From Brachyspira hyodysenteriae ATCC 27164 (GTDB taxonomy: Bacteria; Spirochaetota; Brachyspiria; Brachyspirales; Brachyspiraceae), in contig NZ_CP015910.2 in the NCBI RefSeq assembly GCF_001676785.2, positions 2,852,001 to 2,916,000 on the forward strand: a DNA stretch of 64,000 nucleotides, in the 5' to 3' direction. Under the pieces are notes generated by a model. It saw nothing but the letters and a program-made list of their open reading frames with translations. It was not told the origin of the DNA and ran no database searches. Made by a program: the position numbers and the translations under genes. Positions within the stretch are counted from its first letter, which is position 1, and every line of letters begins with the position of its first letter. This document shows positions 18,411 to 27,352 of the stretch, in pieces.

Positions 18411-19022
18411 ATGAAAGGAAAATTAATAGTATTAGAAGGAATCGACGGTTCCGGAAAATCAAGCATTGGCATGATGCTTACGGACATTTTAAATAATATA
18501 GGAATAAAATCTATATATACTTTTGAACCAACTCATGCATATTATGGCTCCAAATTAAGAGAAAGTATGCTCTCTAAAGATTTAACACCTGAAGAAGAAT
18601 TATCCTTATTTATAGCAGATAGAAAAGAGCATATAAAACATATGATAAGACCTGCCATTAATGATGGATATGTAATAGTACTAGACAGATATATGCATTC
18701 TTCTATAGCATATCAAGGAGCTAAAGGCATTGATAAAGAATACATATATAATCTGCATAAAGATTTCATATTAGAACCTGATTTAGTATTCATACTTCAC
18801 CTAAATATAGAAACTGCATTAAACAGAATCATGGAAAAAAGAGGATTCGTTGATAGATTTGAAAACAAACACTATTTAGAAGAAGTTGATAAAATATTCT
18901 CTTCTTTCAATGAACCATATATGCAGCATATAGATGCTTCTAAAGATCAAAAATCAATATGCGATGAAATATTGAATACTATAAAAGAATCTAAAATACT
19001 TCCTCTAGATTCTCTTCAATAA
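18411..19022 (+). CDS. tmk: Thymidylate kinase
   Basis: Phosphorylates dTMP to dTDP in dTTP synthesis. P-loop LEGIDGSGKSS at residues 8-18. TFEPTHAYYGSKLRESM matches the substrate-side segment and LDRYMHSSIAYQGAKG holds the DRY/H motif (from ~90). DLVFILHLNIETALNRI is the usual strand before the LID (KRGFVDRFE). At 203 aa it has the usual length. AGGAA precedes the ATG. The last ~30 bp overlap the convergent ssb gene, tail to tail. Confidence 0.95.
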   Translation: MKGKLIVLEGIDGSGKSSIGMMLTDILNNIGIKSIYTFEPTHAYYGSKLRESMLSKDLTPEEELSLFIADRKEHIKHMIRPAINDGYVIVLDRYMHSSIAYQGAKGIDKEYIYNLHKDFILEPDLVFILHLNIETALNRIMEKRGFVDRFENKHYLEEVDKIFSSFNEPYMQHIDASKDQKSICDEILNTIKESKILPLDSLQ

Positions 19023-19407
19023 AATCAGATACTATTTGATTATTAGCTGTTTTCGTATATGAAGTATTTCCTATAGATTTTTTATCCAAATTTTTTATCT
19101 CTAATGCTAGTATATAAAAAGCACTTTTTTTGATTCCATCTTTAGAAGTATAAATATTTTGTCTTAATTCTCCGTTTACAAGTACATGTCTTCCTTTAAA
19201 TAAACTAACTGCCGCCTTATCTGCATTATATCCCCAAGTCACTAAATCAAAGAAATATACTTCCTTTTGCAAAGTTCCGTTTGAATAATAAAACCTATTA
19301 TTAGCTATAGAAAATTTGCATAAAGATTTTCCATTTTTAGTTTTCATATAAGTTGGATCTTTTGTTAATCTTCCTTCAATTACTATAATATTAGCATGTC
19401 CTGACAT
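18991..19407 (-). CDS. ssb: Single-stranded DNA-binding protein
   Basis: OB-fold SSB, 138 aa. It starts GHANIIVIEGRLTKDPTYMK and continues with SLCKFSIANNRFYY, YFFDLVTWGYNADKAAVSLF and HVLVNGELRQNIYTSKDG, the usual order of SSB strands. The linker is short and the acidic C-terminal tip reads FIEENLEEVF instead of the common DDDIPF. Its interaction with SSB partners may therefore be modified, or this may be an accessory SSB. AAGGAG lies upstream. The 3' end is shared with tmk on the other strand. Confidence 0.92.
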   Translation of the reverse strand: MSGHANIIVIEGRLTKDPTYMKTKNGKSLCKFSIANNRFYYSNGTLQKEVYFFDLVTWGYNADKAAVSLFKGRHVLVNGELRQNIYTSKDGIKKSAFYILALEIKNLDKKSIGNTSYTKTANNQIVSDFIEENLEEVF

Positions 19408-19491
19408 ATTAAATCTCCTTTTTAATTATTGTCTTTATGCTAATAGTTAAACAAATTTTTTTATCGATTTAAGCCTAGATTTTATAAAAAA

Positions 19492-20538
19492 TTATAAAAA
19501 TAAATAATATAAAGGAGAATCTTCTTTTACATAAGGCTTTAATTCTTCAAATGTAAAACTTATCTCTGTTATTCCTACTGTATATGGAGATATATCATTA
19601 GCCTGCCATACGAAATTTATAGAATTAGGAAGTATTCTGAAACTTGAGCTTTCTAATGTTATAGAATCAAATTCATAATAATCTTCTTTGGCAGAACCTG
19701 TTTTTAATATTTTATCTCTCATCAATGATATTAAATTGACATTATTAAAATCTGATATTACATCTCTTATAGTGATAAGATTAGAACTCTCTAGTGAAAA
19801 TACTTCCTGAATATTAGCTTTCGCTGCATGATCACCGCCTGTATACATAGATGAATAATTATCTAGTGCTATTACCCTATTATCTATATATCCCACATTA
19901 ACAGTATTATCTATTTCATAAGTGGTATTGCTTGCCCCAACATATAAAAGTCCCTTCCATTCATTATAATAATTATCACATTCCTCTTTAACATAATTAA
20001 TAGATGATTCCATATCCAAAGAGTTTATATCACTGCTTTTACTAAATAGAAGTATAGTTCTATGATATGAGAATATAGAATTACTTATGCTGTCATTTTT
20101 ATAATAATCAACTATATCAGCATAATATACAGGAAGATTTCTATTTAAAGAAAATTCCATATCTTTTATTTCGTTCAATTCTTCATATCTTATTTCAGCA
20201 CTTAATACTATATCATCGCTTAAATTGCCAACTATAGAAGCATGCATATTATTATTTTCATCAACTTCCTGTAAATTCAATTTCTTATTATTAATACTGC
20301 CTGTAATTACAGATTTTTTATTTTCAGTATAATAATATCCGCTTACTTTTTTGTTTTTTTCATTTACGTATAAATACATATCTGCTTTTTCTCCGGATAT
20401 ATTTCCTTCAAGCAAATAGAATTTGGATTCTTGTATTTCTGAAGTATTTTTATTTTTGACAGATGAGCTATTTTGATTTTTATTGCATGAAAAAACTAAC
20501 ATAACGATAATCAAGCTATAGAAAAACTTTTGAAACAT
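19492..20538 (-). CDS. Lipoprotein with DUF3298 (RsiV-like) C-terminal domain
   Basis: Signal peptide with lipobox MLVFSC. Residues ~40-140 are beta-rich (NLQEVDENNNMHASIVGNLS). The C-terminal half resembles DUF3298, found in RsiV-type anti-sigma/lysozyme-binding proteins and many lipoproteins: YTGGDHAAKAN, then FSLESSNLITIRDVI and VWQANDISPYTVGITEISFT. The family role in this context is unknown. The start is taken at ATG 20538, with AAGGGTG about 9 nt upstream; an upstream GTG (20550) abuts the AAGG. Surface exposure is inferred only from the lipobox. Confidence 0.75.
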   Translation of the reverse strand: MFQKFFYSLIIVMLVFSCNKNQNSSSVKNKNTSEIQESKFYLLEGNISGEKADMYLYVNEKNKKVSGYYYTENKKSVITGSINNKKLNLQEVDENNNMHASIVGNLSDDIVLSAEIRYEELNEIKDMEFSLNRNLPVYYADIVDYYKNDSISNSIFSYHRTILLFSKSSDINSLDMESSINYVKEECDNYYNEWKGLLYVGASNTTYEIDNTVNVGYIDNRVIALDNYSSMYTGGDHAAKANIQEVFSLESSNLITIRDVISDFNNVNLISLMRDKILKTGSAKEDYYEFDSITLESSSFRILPNSINFVWQANDISPYTVGITEISFTFEELKPYVKEDSPLYYLFL

Positions 20539-20629
20539 ATATATATACACCCTTAATTTTTACTCTATAGTTAATATATAAATTTATATAAAATAAATCA
20601 ACACAAATCATCAAAATTATTGTAAATAA

Positions 20630-20658
20630 TTGACTTTTTATAAAATTAATAATATCAT
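20630..20658 (+). promoter_or_regulatory. sigma70-type promoter for the AAA ATPase gene
   Basis: TTGACT (20630-20635), 17-bp spacer, TATCAT (20653-20658). Confidence 0.55.
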
Positions 20659-20697
20659 TGATTAACTATAAATTTCTTTAAAAAAGAGGCTTAAAAA

Positions 20698-21588
20698 ATG
20701 GAAAAAGTGCAAATAGAAAATGTTGAACTTACATTATCACATCCGGATAATTTAAATATAAAATGGACAGGACAGAATGACTTAGTAAGACAGATAATGG
20801 CTTCTTGGCATTTAATTTCAGAAGATGATATACCTCTAAACCCTAGAATCGTAGGAAAACCAGGTGCCGGAAAAACTACTCTTTCATATTATGTAGGAAA
20901 AGAGCTTCTTAATAGAGATGTTTATATTTTTCAATGCACTGTAGATACAAGACCGGAAGACTTAATAATTATTCCTGTAATATCTGAAAATAATAAAATA
21001 AGTTATCATGCTTCTAGTTTGGTTACAGCAATGATAAAAGGCGGAGTTGCTATATTAGACGAAGGAAACAGAATGAGTGAGAAAACTTGGGCTTCACTTG
21101 CACCTTTACTTGATGACAGAAGATATGTAGAAAGCGTAATAGCTGGAATAAAAATAAAAGCTCACCCTGATTTCAGAGTAATAGTTACTATGAATGATGA
21201 TGCAAGCACTTTTGAGCTTCCTGAATATATTCATTCACGTTTACAGCCTACTATTGAACTTCCTTTCCCTGATGTTAAAGAGGAGTATGATATATTGAAA
21301 ATGAATCTTCCTTTTGCTGATGATGAAATATTAAAAATCACTGTTGGATTCTTGCAAAAATCACATATACATAATGCTTCTTTTTCTGTAAGAGATGGTA
21401 TTAATATGGCTAGATATGCTATGAAACTATATAAAAGCAATATCGCATCAAGCAGAGATACAGCATTTTTAATAGCATTAAAATCCGTACTTGGTACTGA
21501 AGGACTTAGAATATTAAGTCTTAATATGGATGACAGAGATAATAAAGATAGAAGAAATATGGATGATGACAGCGCTAATATGCTATAA
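20698..21588 (+). CDS. MoxR/dynein-type AAA+ ATPase (AAA_5)
   Basis: A 296-aa AAA+ protein. Walker A GKPGAGKTT at residues 53-61; Walker B GGVAILDEGNRM (from ~115); sensor 1 FRVIVTMNDD; arginine-finger region IHSRLQPTIELPFPD. This pattern is that of the AAA_5/MoxR group, which usually remodels or activates partner proteins together with a VWA-domain protein. No VWA gene is adjacent, so the partner is unknown. The tail (MDDRDNKDRRNMDDDSANML) is acidic and disordered-looking. Monocistronic by position. Confidence 0.85.
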   Translation: MEKVQIENVELTLSHPDNLNIKWTGQNDLVRQIMASWHLISEDDIPLNPRIVGKPGAGKTTLSYYVGKELLNRDVYIFQCTVDTRPEDLIIIPVISENNKISYHASSLVTAMIKGGVAILDEGNRMSEKTWASLAPLLDDRRYVESVIAGIKIKAHPDFRVIVTMNDDASTFELPEYIHSRLQPTIELPFPDVKEEYDILKMNLPFADDEILKITVGFLQKSHIHNASFSVRDGINMARYAMKLYKSNIASSRDTAFLIALKSVLGTEGLRILSLNMDDRDNKDRRNMDDDSANML

Positions 21589-21630
21589 TCATATAATGCA
21601 TTAGCATTATACGATTATTTATTTTTGATA

Positions 21631-23433
21631 TTAACCTATTTTATGTAATTTAAAATATTCTAATTCTGAATAAACGCTTTCTGTATTATTAGAAACTTCT
21701 CTTCCTAAAATAGCACTGTTATGTACTAAATCAGCATTTTCCTGAGTGATATTGTTTAATTCATTCATGGCAAGTGCAATTTCTTTTACGCTTCCTTCCT
21801 CTTCTGAAACAGCATTATACAGATTAGTCAAAACTTCTGAAACTTCATTTGCAGAAGATTCTATATTCAAAAGTATCTCTAAAGAATGCTTAACAGATTC
21901 ATCACCTGTTTCTATTTTAGCAACCGTATTTTCTATTATAGTAGTAATTTTTCCGGCAGCATCATTAACATTTTGAGCAAGCGAACGTATTTCTGTAGCA
22001 ACAACTGCAAAACCTTTTCCCTGCTCCCCTGCCCTAGCCGCTTCTACAGCTGCATTCAAAGCAAGTATATTTGTCTGAAATGCTATAGACTGTATAAGTT
22101 TTATTATATCCGATATCTCTTTACTAGACTCTGATATATCAACCATATTATTTGAAATTTGTGTTACGGCCTCAACTCCAAGCTTTGTAGAATCAGCTAC
22201 TTTATTACTCATCTCTTTTACATCATTAGTATGCCTTGATGTTTCTGATATAGAAGAAAACAAATTTTCTATAGCACTGCTTACTTGTTCTATTGCAGCC
22301 GCCTGAGAAGATGTCCTATCCGATAAATTATCTATACCATTTGATATTTGTCCGCTTGAATTATTAATAGAAGCCATATTCATTTTTATTTCTGATACTA
22401 TAGATGATATTTTGTTTTGCATATCATTAACAGAATTAACTAAATGTCCGGACTCATCTTTTAAAGCCAAATCTTCTTTATTAAATACACTATTAAAATT
22501 GCCTTCTTTCATTAAGTCTATAATTTTTATTGTATTCCTTAATGGCTTTACTATTTTATAAACTAAAAATCCTTCAAGGAATAAAAGAATAACCATCACA
22601 ACAAATATTACAAGCATTAGAATCATAAACTGATTATTTAATTCACTGGCATCTCCTTTGAATATTAATATCCATGGAGCATTATCTGTTTTTTGCACAG
22701 CATACCATTGATTGCCTACAATTTTAACTTCTCCTACATGCGATATAAGATTGCCTTTGAAAGAACTAAAAAGCGGATCTGTAAATAAATTCTTATTTTC
22801 CTCTAAAATATAATCGCTATTTTCATGAGTCATATATATTCCATCAGTAGATACTATATAAAAACTTTCATCAAAATTTTCTTTTATATCTTTCATGATG
22901 CTATTCATATCGGCGAAGTCTATAGCAAATACTCCTTTTAATTTTCCATTTGTATATATAGCCTTACTGAATGTAACTGTAAGTTCATTAACAGCAAAGT
23001 CTATGTATGGATCGCTTATTGCTATATCATTTGTAGCTACAGCATCTTTATACCATGGTCTTGAAGTTTGATTGTATGTACGAGGATATTCCTCTAAAGT
23101 GTTTATATATATTCCTCCATCAGAATATGGTACAGTATCACCAAAATACATGTTTAAATAACCTGATCCTGTTTTTTGAACATTTGTTATAAAATTTCCG
23201 AATGTTTCTAAATCTGGATTAGCTTCCAAATTATTAACTATTAAATTGACTGTGTTTTTTATTTCTTTTACATATGCTTCTGTTTCGTTTTTTGAGTTTA
23301 GAGTTTGAAAGTATTTTTCCTTTAAGAATTTTGATTTATATATTGGTTTGTATATAAATAATATTGCTAAAAATGCCGCAAAAAGAAATATAGAAAAAAT
23401 ACTCAAAAACTTGAACATTAATCCTCTTTTCAT
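21631..23433 (-). CDS. Methyl-accepting chemotaxis protein, Cache-type
   Basis: Chemoreceptor of 600 aa from ATG 23433 (GGAG 7 nt upstream; an upstream GTG at 23445 has no good site). TM1 is near residues 8-28, then a dCache-like sensor with [20 protein letters not shown] and [16 protein letters not shown], the classic pattern for amino-acid-type Cache ligands. TM2 is [21 protein letters not shown], followed by a HAMP-like segment. The signalling tip is [20 protein letters not shown] and [16 protein letters not shown]. It differs from the three 611-616-aa receptors in sensor and linker, so it belongs to a separate subfamily. No docking pentapeptide. Confidence 0.92.
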   Translation of the reverse strand: MKRGLMFKFLSIFSIFLFAAFLAILFIYKPIYKSKFLKEKYFQTLNSKNETEAYVKEIKNTVNLIVNNLEANPDLETFGNFITNVQKTGSGYLNMYFGDTVPYSDGGIYINTLEEYPRTYNQTSRPWYKDAVATNDIAISDPYIDFAVNELTVTFSKAIYTNGKLKGVFAIDFADMNSIMKDIKENFDESFYIVSTDGIYMTHENSDYILEENKNLFTDPLFSSFKGNLISHVGEVKIVGNQWYAVQKTDNAPWILIFKGDASELNNQFMILMLVIFVVMVILLFLEGFLVYKIVKPLRNTIKIIDLMKEGNFNSVFNKEDLALKDESGHLVNSVNDMQNKISSIVSEIKMNMASINNSSGQISNGIDNLSDRTSSQAAAIEQVSSAIENLFSSISETSRHTNDVKEMSNKVADSTKLGVEAVTQISNNMVDISESSKEISDIIKLIQSIAFQTNILALNAAVEAARAGEQGKGFAVVATEIRSLAQNVNDAAGKITTIIENTVAKIETGDESVKHSLEILLNIESSANEVSEVLTNLYNAVSEEEGSVKEIALAMNELNNITQENADLVHNSAILGREVSNNTESVYSELEYFKLHKIG

Positions 23434-23628
23434 TAATTTCTCCACAATTTACTTTTATTATATTTTACAAGGTTAAATATAAAAAAGATTTTAAAAAATA
23501 TTTAAAAAAATACAAAATTTTTTAGAAGAAAAATAAAAAAAAATTTACTTTTTGTGTAATTTTCAAAAAATCTATATAATATAGTATATAAATTACTTAT
23601 ATTATATGATATTTATTGATTTTAGTGG

Positions 23629-23835
23629 TACGCACGGAGAGATAAACTAAAATATTAATTAATTTATTATTCAAATTTTTATTACATCAATAATTTAGTT
23701 AATTGTGCGTTGAGTAAAGCAAAAAAATTTAATTACCGCTTGGTGGGCTAAAATTTCTAATTAAGCTATAAGAACAATAAATATTAAAATTCAAAATAAA
23801 GCAGTAAATTTTAAAGGGCGGAGTTTTAAATAAAT
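23629..23835 (+). repeat. Composite intergenic repeat, copy R3
   Basis: CGCACGGAGAG (23631), TTGTGCGTTGAG (23703), TTGGTGGGC (23740-23748) and AAAGGGCGG (23813-23821). The second arm is degenerate. A further remnant of the arm (CTATAAATATAATTAAT and GAAGCAGTGAATTTTAA) lies at about 23971-24020. Confidence 0.82.
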
Positions 23836-23847
23836 TTGAAAAGTTAT

Positions 23848-23899
23848 TTTTTATCAACTTTTCCCTGACTTCGTCAAAGTTGCAAAAGTGCTAATTTTT
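23848..23899. other. Hairpin segment inside the repeat-filled gap 23434-24249
   Basis: CAACTTT / AAAGTTG encloses a second short stem TGAC / GTCA around TTC, so again a nested two-stem form. It lies between repeat copies R3 and R4. The whole 816-bp gap has no supportable gene; it holds R3, this hairpin, an arm remnant and R4. Confidence 0.4.
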
Positions 23900-24038
23900 T
23901 ATAATATAAAATTTTATAAATCATTCTTAAATTTAATAAATATTTGATCTAGTGCTAAAATTGCTGATTGTCTATAAATATAATTAATATAAAAATTAAA
24001 AATGAAGCAGTGAATTTTAATATTTAAGTTTAAAAATT

Positions 24039-24246
24039 TAATTACATTTGCCCACCCTTTAGGCTTATTATTTTTATTTGAAATTATAATCTTTTATTTC
24101 TTTTTGTTCTATCTGTTATTTTTGCTGCCCACCCAAGATTTTTTTTAAATTTATAGTTCATTCACCGCACGCAGAATAAAGCTAAAAATATAGATTTATT
24201 TGCAATTCAAATTTTATTATATTGTTAATTTTGTTTACCGTGCGTA
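24039..24246 (-). repeat. Composite intergenic repeat, copy R4
   Basis: Reverse copy: TTTGCCCACCCTTTAGGC (from 24047), GCTGCCCACCCAAG (24124-24137), CACCGCACGCAG (from 24163) and TTTACCGTGCG (ending 24244). It abuts the stop codon of the TPR gene at 24250. Confidence 0.88.
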
Positions 24247-24249
24247 AAG

Positions 24250-24921
24250 TCATTTCAAACCATATTTATTTTGAAGATTTTTTATATTATTTTTAGCTAT
24301 GTTATTATTAGAATCTAATTTCAAAGCCTTTTTATAATCTTTTAATGCATCTTTATACTGTCCTAAATTTTCTTTAGATACTCCTCTGTTATTATAAACA
24401 TCGCTATAACTAGGGTTTAATTCTATAGATTTATCAAAATCTTTAATAGCTTCTTTATATTGTCCTAAATTTCCTTTAGCAAGTCCCCTGTTATTATAAG
24501 CATTACTATCATTAGGGTCTAACTCTATTGTTTTATCATAGTCTTTAATAGCTTCTTCATACTGTCCTAAATATTTTTTAGCAATTCCTCTGTTATTATA
24601 AGCATTACTATAATTATGGTTTAACTCTATTGCTTTGTCATAGTCTTTTATAGATTCTTCATACTGTCCTAAATTTTTTTTAGCAATTCCTCTGTTATTA
24701 TAAGAATCACTATCATTAGGGTTTAACTCTATAGCTTTATCATAGTCTTTTATAGATTCTTCATACTGTCCTAAATTTACTTTAGTAATTCCTCTGTTAT
24801 AATAAGTATTACTATTATTAGGAGCTAACTCTATTGCTTTATCAAAAGATTCTATAGCTTCTTTGTATTTTCTCTCTTTAAAATAATTTAAACCTTCTTC
24901 ATAATATTGTTCTGATGACAT
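24250..24921 (-). CDS. TPR protein with six nearly identical repeats
   Basis: A 223-aa protein made almost only of 34-residue TPR units: YYNRGITKVNLGQYEESIKD, YDKAIELNPNDSDSYNNRGI and so on. Neighbouring units are close to identical also at DNA level, with a 102-bp period. No signal peptide or membrane segment; the last ~20 residues form a capping helix. GAGGT lies upstream of the ATG. The gene sits between intergenic repeat copies on both sides. Very similar units suggest recent expansion by unequal recombination. Likely a protein-binding scaffold; partner unknown. Confidence 0.85.
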   Translation of the reverse strand: MSSEQYYEEGLNYFKERKYKEAIESFDKAIELAPNNSNTYYNRGITKVNLGQYEESIKDYDKAIELNPNDSDSYNNRGIAKKNLGQYEESIKDYDKAIELNHNYSNAYNNRGIAKKYLGQYEEAIKDYDKTIELDPNDSNAYNNRGLAKGNLGQYKEAIKDFDKSIELNPSYSDVYNNRGVSKENLGQYKDALKDYKKALKLDSNNNIAKNNIKNLQNKYGLK

Positions 24922-24997
24922 ATTTTACCTCAAATAATTTTTTATTATAAAATTGATATATTTCATTTTTTAGTATTTTCAAGTTAATATTATTAAA

Positions 24998-25196
24998 AAC
25001 CCACCCTTTAGGCTTATTATTTTTATTTGAAATTATGACTTTTTATTTCTTTAAAGTTTAAACAGAATTGTTAACGCCCACCCCAGTTTTATTTAAATTT
25101 ATAGTGTATTCACCGCACGGAGAGTAAAGCTAAATATATAGATTCATTTGCAATTCAAATTTTATTATTATTGTTAATTTTGTTCACCGTGTGTTA
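24998..25196 (-). repeat. Composite intergenic repeat, copy R5 (shares palindrome with R6)
   Basis: Reverse arm CCCACCCTTTAGGC (from 25001) and CGCCCACCCCAG (25075-25086), then CACCGCACGG (25111-25120) and CACCGTGTG (25185-25193). Confidence 0.85.
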
Positions 25197-25325
25197 TATA
25201 ACGTTTTAAAATTTAAACAAAACTTGGGTGGGTGCTAACAAATTATAATTAAGCTATAAATATAATTAATTGTTGTAATTCAAAATAAAGCAGTAAACTT
25301 GAAAGGGCGGGGTATTAAATAGAGT
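25112..25325 (+). repeat. Composite intergenic repeat, copy R6 (second arm on the R5 palindrome)
   Basis: Uses the same inverted pair as R5 but has its own rightward arm: TTGGGTGGGTGC (25224-25235) and AAAGGGCGGGG (25302-25312). R5 and R6 together form a two-armed, roughly symmetric structure. Confidence 0.82.
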
Positions 25326-25333
25326 TTTAAAGC

Positions 25334-25544
25334 TTAATTACATTTGCCCACCCTTTATCTTTATTATTTAATTTGTAATTATTATTTTTTATTTCTTTAA
25401 AATTTAAATAGAATTTCTAACAACCTACCCAGGATTTTTTTAAATTTACAGAGCATTCACCGCACGCAGAATAAAATTAAAAATCTAAATTTATTTATAA
25501 TTCTAGTTTTATTATATTGTTAATTTCGTTTACCGTGCGTAGAG
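25334..25544 (-). repeat. Composite intergenic repeat, copy R7
   Basis: TTTGCCCACCCTTTATC (from 25343), CAACCTACCCAGG (25431-25443), CACCGCACGCAG (from 25458) and TTACCGTGCG (25530-25539). The 687-bp gap between the TPR gene and the zinc-ribbon gene is filled by R5, R6 and R7. Confidence 0.88.
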
Positions 25545-25608
25545 TTTAACTATTATAAAAATGAATTGTTATAAAATTAGTCAGCTTTATTTAAAAAGAG
25601 GTAGAATT

Positions 25609-26733
25609 ATGCTTGAACATAAATGCGATAAATGCGGAACAGAATTGGGTTATAAAGGTTTATGCTTTAAATGTAAGGCAGAAGAAGAAAGAAATAAAAC
25701 TCTTGCTTTAACTGATGATGAAATAAAAGATATAGTAAGTAAATATGTAAAAAATCTAAAAGAAAAAGATATTGATAAAGAGTTAATAGACGGCATTTAT
25801 ATTTATGATTTAATTGCATATAGAAATATAGATTTAAAAGATATTGCAAAAAAAGCATTAGAGAAAAAAATTTATTACCCTGAAGTATTTTATTATAAGG
25901 CAAGCGAAGAAATAAGAGATGAACTTATAAAAAGAATAAGAGCAACTAAAGATTATTCTGAAGGAGCTAATTTATTATCATGTTTAGCTATGCAGGGAGA
26001 TGATGCTGCACTTGACTGTTTATATGATTTTGAAATGAATCCAAGAGAATGGAGAAATAAACTTTATGTTGATCCTTCAGTTTATGCTGAATGTGCAGGC
26101 TGGACTTTTGATAAAGATAAAAAGAGACAAATACTTAATTTCGATAAATGCTATTATTTAGATAAAGCTCAAAGCAAAGAAGAAAAAGAACAGAGCCCTA
26201 TTATAATAGCTTCATTAAGGAATGACAATTGTCCTGAATGCGGATGCAGAAATATGGATATGGCTATTATTGACGGCAGAGATGAAAGATTAAAATTTAT
26301 AGGTGTTAATGGAATAATAAAGGCTTCATGCTGTCCTAACTGTGTAATTTACAATACAACTTATTCAAAATATGATTTAAAAGGAGGAAGCAAAATACTT
26401 CCTTTCGATAAAGAGTCTGAAAACTATTATCCTCCTGAAGAAAATTATATAGAGGAAGAAGAATTAAATTCAATGCATAATAATAATTATATACTTTCAA
26501 AAAATGAAGTTCCTTTGTTTTACGGGGCATTCGATGATACTTTAAATACAATAGGAGGATTTGCTAATTGGGTTCAGGACTGGGAATATATGAAATGCCC
26601 AAGCTGCGGAAAGAAAATGAAATACTTAATGCAGATTCATTGGCATACTATTGAATCTATGGCAGAAGGTACTTTGTTTATAGAAATATGTACTGATTGT
26701 AATATTACGGCAATGTTTCATCAGCAAACTTGA
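25609..26733 (+). CDS. Zinc-ribbon protein with DUF1963-like C-terminus
   Basis: 374 aa from ATG 25609; AAGAGGT lies 6 nt upstream, so an ATG 48 nt further up is not preferred. Three Cys clusters suggest zinc ribbons: CDKCGTELGYKGLCFKC at the N-terminus, CPECGC with CCPNC in the middle, and CPSCGKKM with CTDC near the end. The C-terminal part (TIGGFANWVQDWEYMKCPSC and KKMKYLMQI) has the GG-x-x-x-W-x-Q pattern of DUF1963/YwqG proteins. These often occur as orphan immunity-type or housekeeping genes of unknown function. Soluble. An Imm26-like gene follows on the other strand, so an orphan immunity pair is possible but unproven. Confidence 0.7.
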   Translation: MLEHKCDKCGTELGYKGLCFKCKAEEERNKTLALTDDEIKDIVSKYVKNLKEKDIDKELIDGIYIYDLIAYRNIDLKDIAKKALEKKIYYPEVFYYKASEEIRDELIKRIRATKDYSEGANLLSCLAMQGDDAALDCLYDFEMNPREWRNKLYVDPSVYAECAGWTFDKDKKRQILNFDKCYYLDKAQSKEEKEQSPIIIASLRNDNCPECGCRNMDMAIIDGRDERLKFIGVNGIIKASCCPNCVIYNTTYSKYDLKGGSKILPFDKESENYYPPEENYIEEEELNSMHNNNYILSKNEVPLFYGAFDDTLNTIGGFANWVQDWEYMKCPSCGKKMKYLMQIHWHTIESMAEGTLFIEICTDCNITAMFHQQT

Positions 26734-26735
26734 TT

Positions 26736-27233
26736 TTATTTATTGCTGCTTATACGCTCTTTTATCATTATCTCTATTTCTGTAGGAGTATAAACAATAC
26801 ATTCATTATATTTATTTGTATCGTATTTTTTTATTGATTTTATTTTACCGCCTATCCATAATTTTGGATCATATTCATCGCCTAATAAAAAAGTTATTTT
26901 TGAATAATTGGAATATTTTTCTCTATCATAAGCCAATTCTTCAAAAACAAATCTCCATCTATTTTTAGTAAATGCCATTGATATATGAAGCGGATCAAAC
27001 ATAAGTCCTGATTTAACTATATCATCTTTATCATTTGGAATATTTCCTGTATAATTAAATATTTCAATTAAATCTCCTTTGGATTTATCAATTTCAATTA
27101 GTCTTCCAAAAGCGTAGTTTTCTTCAATATTAAAATTTATTTTTGAATAGTTTTTAGTATTGTCCTTTATATCATTTGATAAAAACAAAGGAATAAAAAA
27201 TATATTGCCTTCTTTTTTTTCAAAATATTTCAT
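26736..27233 (-). CDS. Imm26-like immunity-family protein
   Basis: 165-aa soluble protein. The N-terminal EGNIFFIPLFLSND, then YAFGRLIEIDKSKGDLIEIF and NIPNDKDDIVKSGLMFDPLH, fits the Imm26 pattern (G-x-x-F-x-I-P-L, G-R-I/L, I-x-I-F). Imm26 proteins are predicted to neutralise polymorphic toxins. No toxin gene is visible in the window, so it would be an orphan. The assignment rests on short motifs only. The gene ends 2 bp from the 3' end of the convergent zinc-ribbon gene, with no terminator between them. Confidence 0.5.
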   Translation of the reverse strand: MKYFEKKEGNIFFIPLFLSNDIKDNTKNYSKINFNIEENYAFGRLIEIDKSKGDLIEIFNYTGNIPNDKDDIVKSGLMFDPLHISMAFTKNRWRFVFEELAYDREKYSNYSKITFLLGDEYDPKLWIGGKIKSIKKYDTNKYNECIVYTPTEIEIMIKERISSNK

Positions 27234-27260
27234 AATTAATTATACCTTTTTTATATTTAA

Positions 27261-27345
27261 ATGCACGCTAATAGGATTATAAATATGCATTAGTTTAATA
27301 ATCGAATTTTAATAAATTAAATATTAATCGTGCGTTGAGTAAAGC
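27261..27345 (+). repeat. Composite repeat, copy R8 (palindrome only, no G-box arms)
   Basis: TGCACGC (from 27262) and TCGTGCGTTGAGTAAAGC (27328-27345), 67 bp apart. The arm that should follow is absent because the coding end of the AlkD-like gene begins here. Confidence 0.6.
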
Positions 27346-27352
27346 AAAAAAT

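Noticed and set aside
18278-18496. Small membrane protein upstream of tmk
   Set aside because: The frame begins inside hairpin H5, overlaps the start of tmk in another frame and has no ribosome site.
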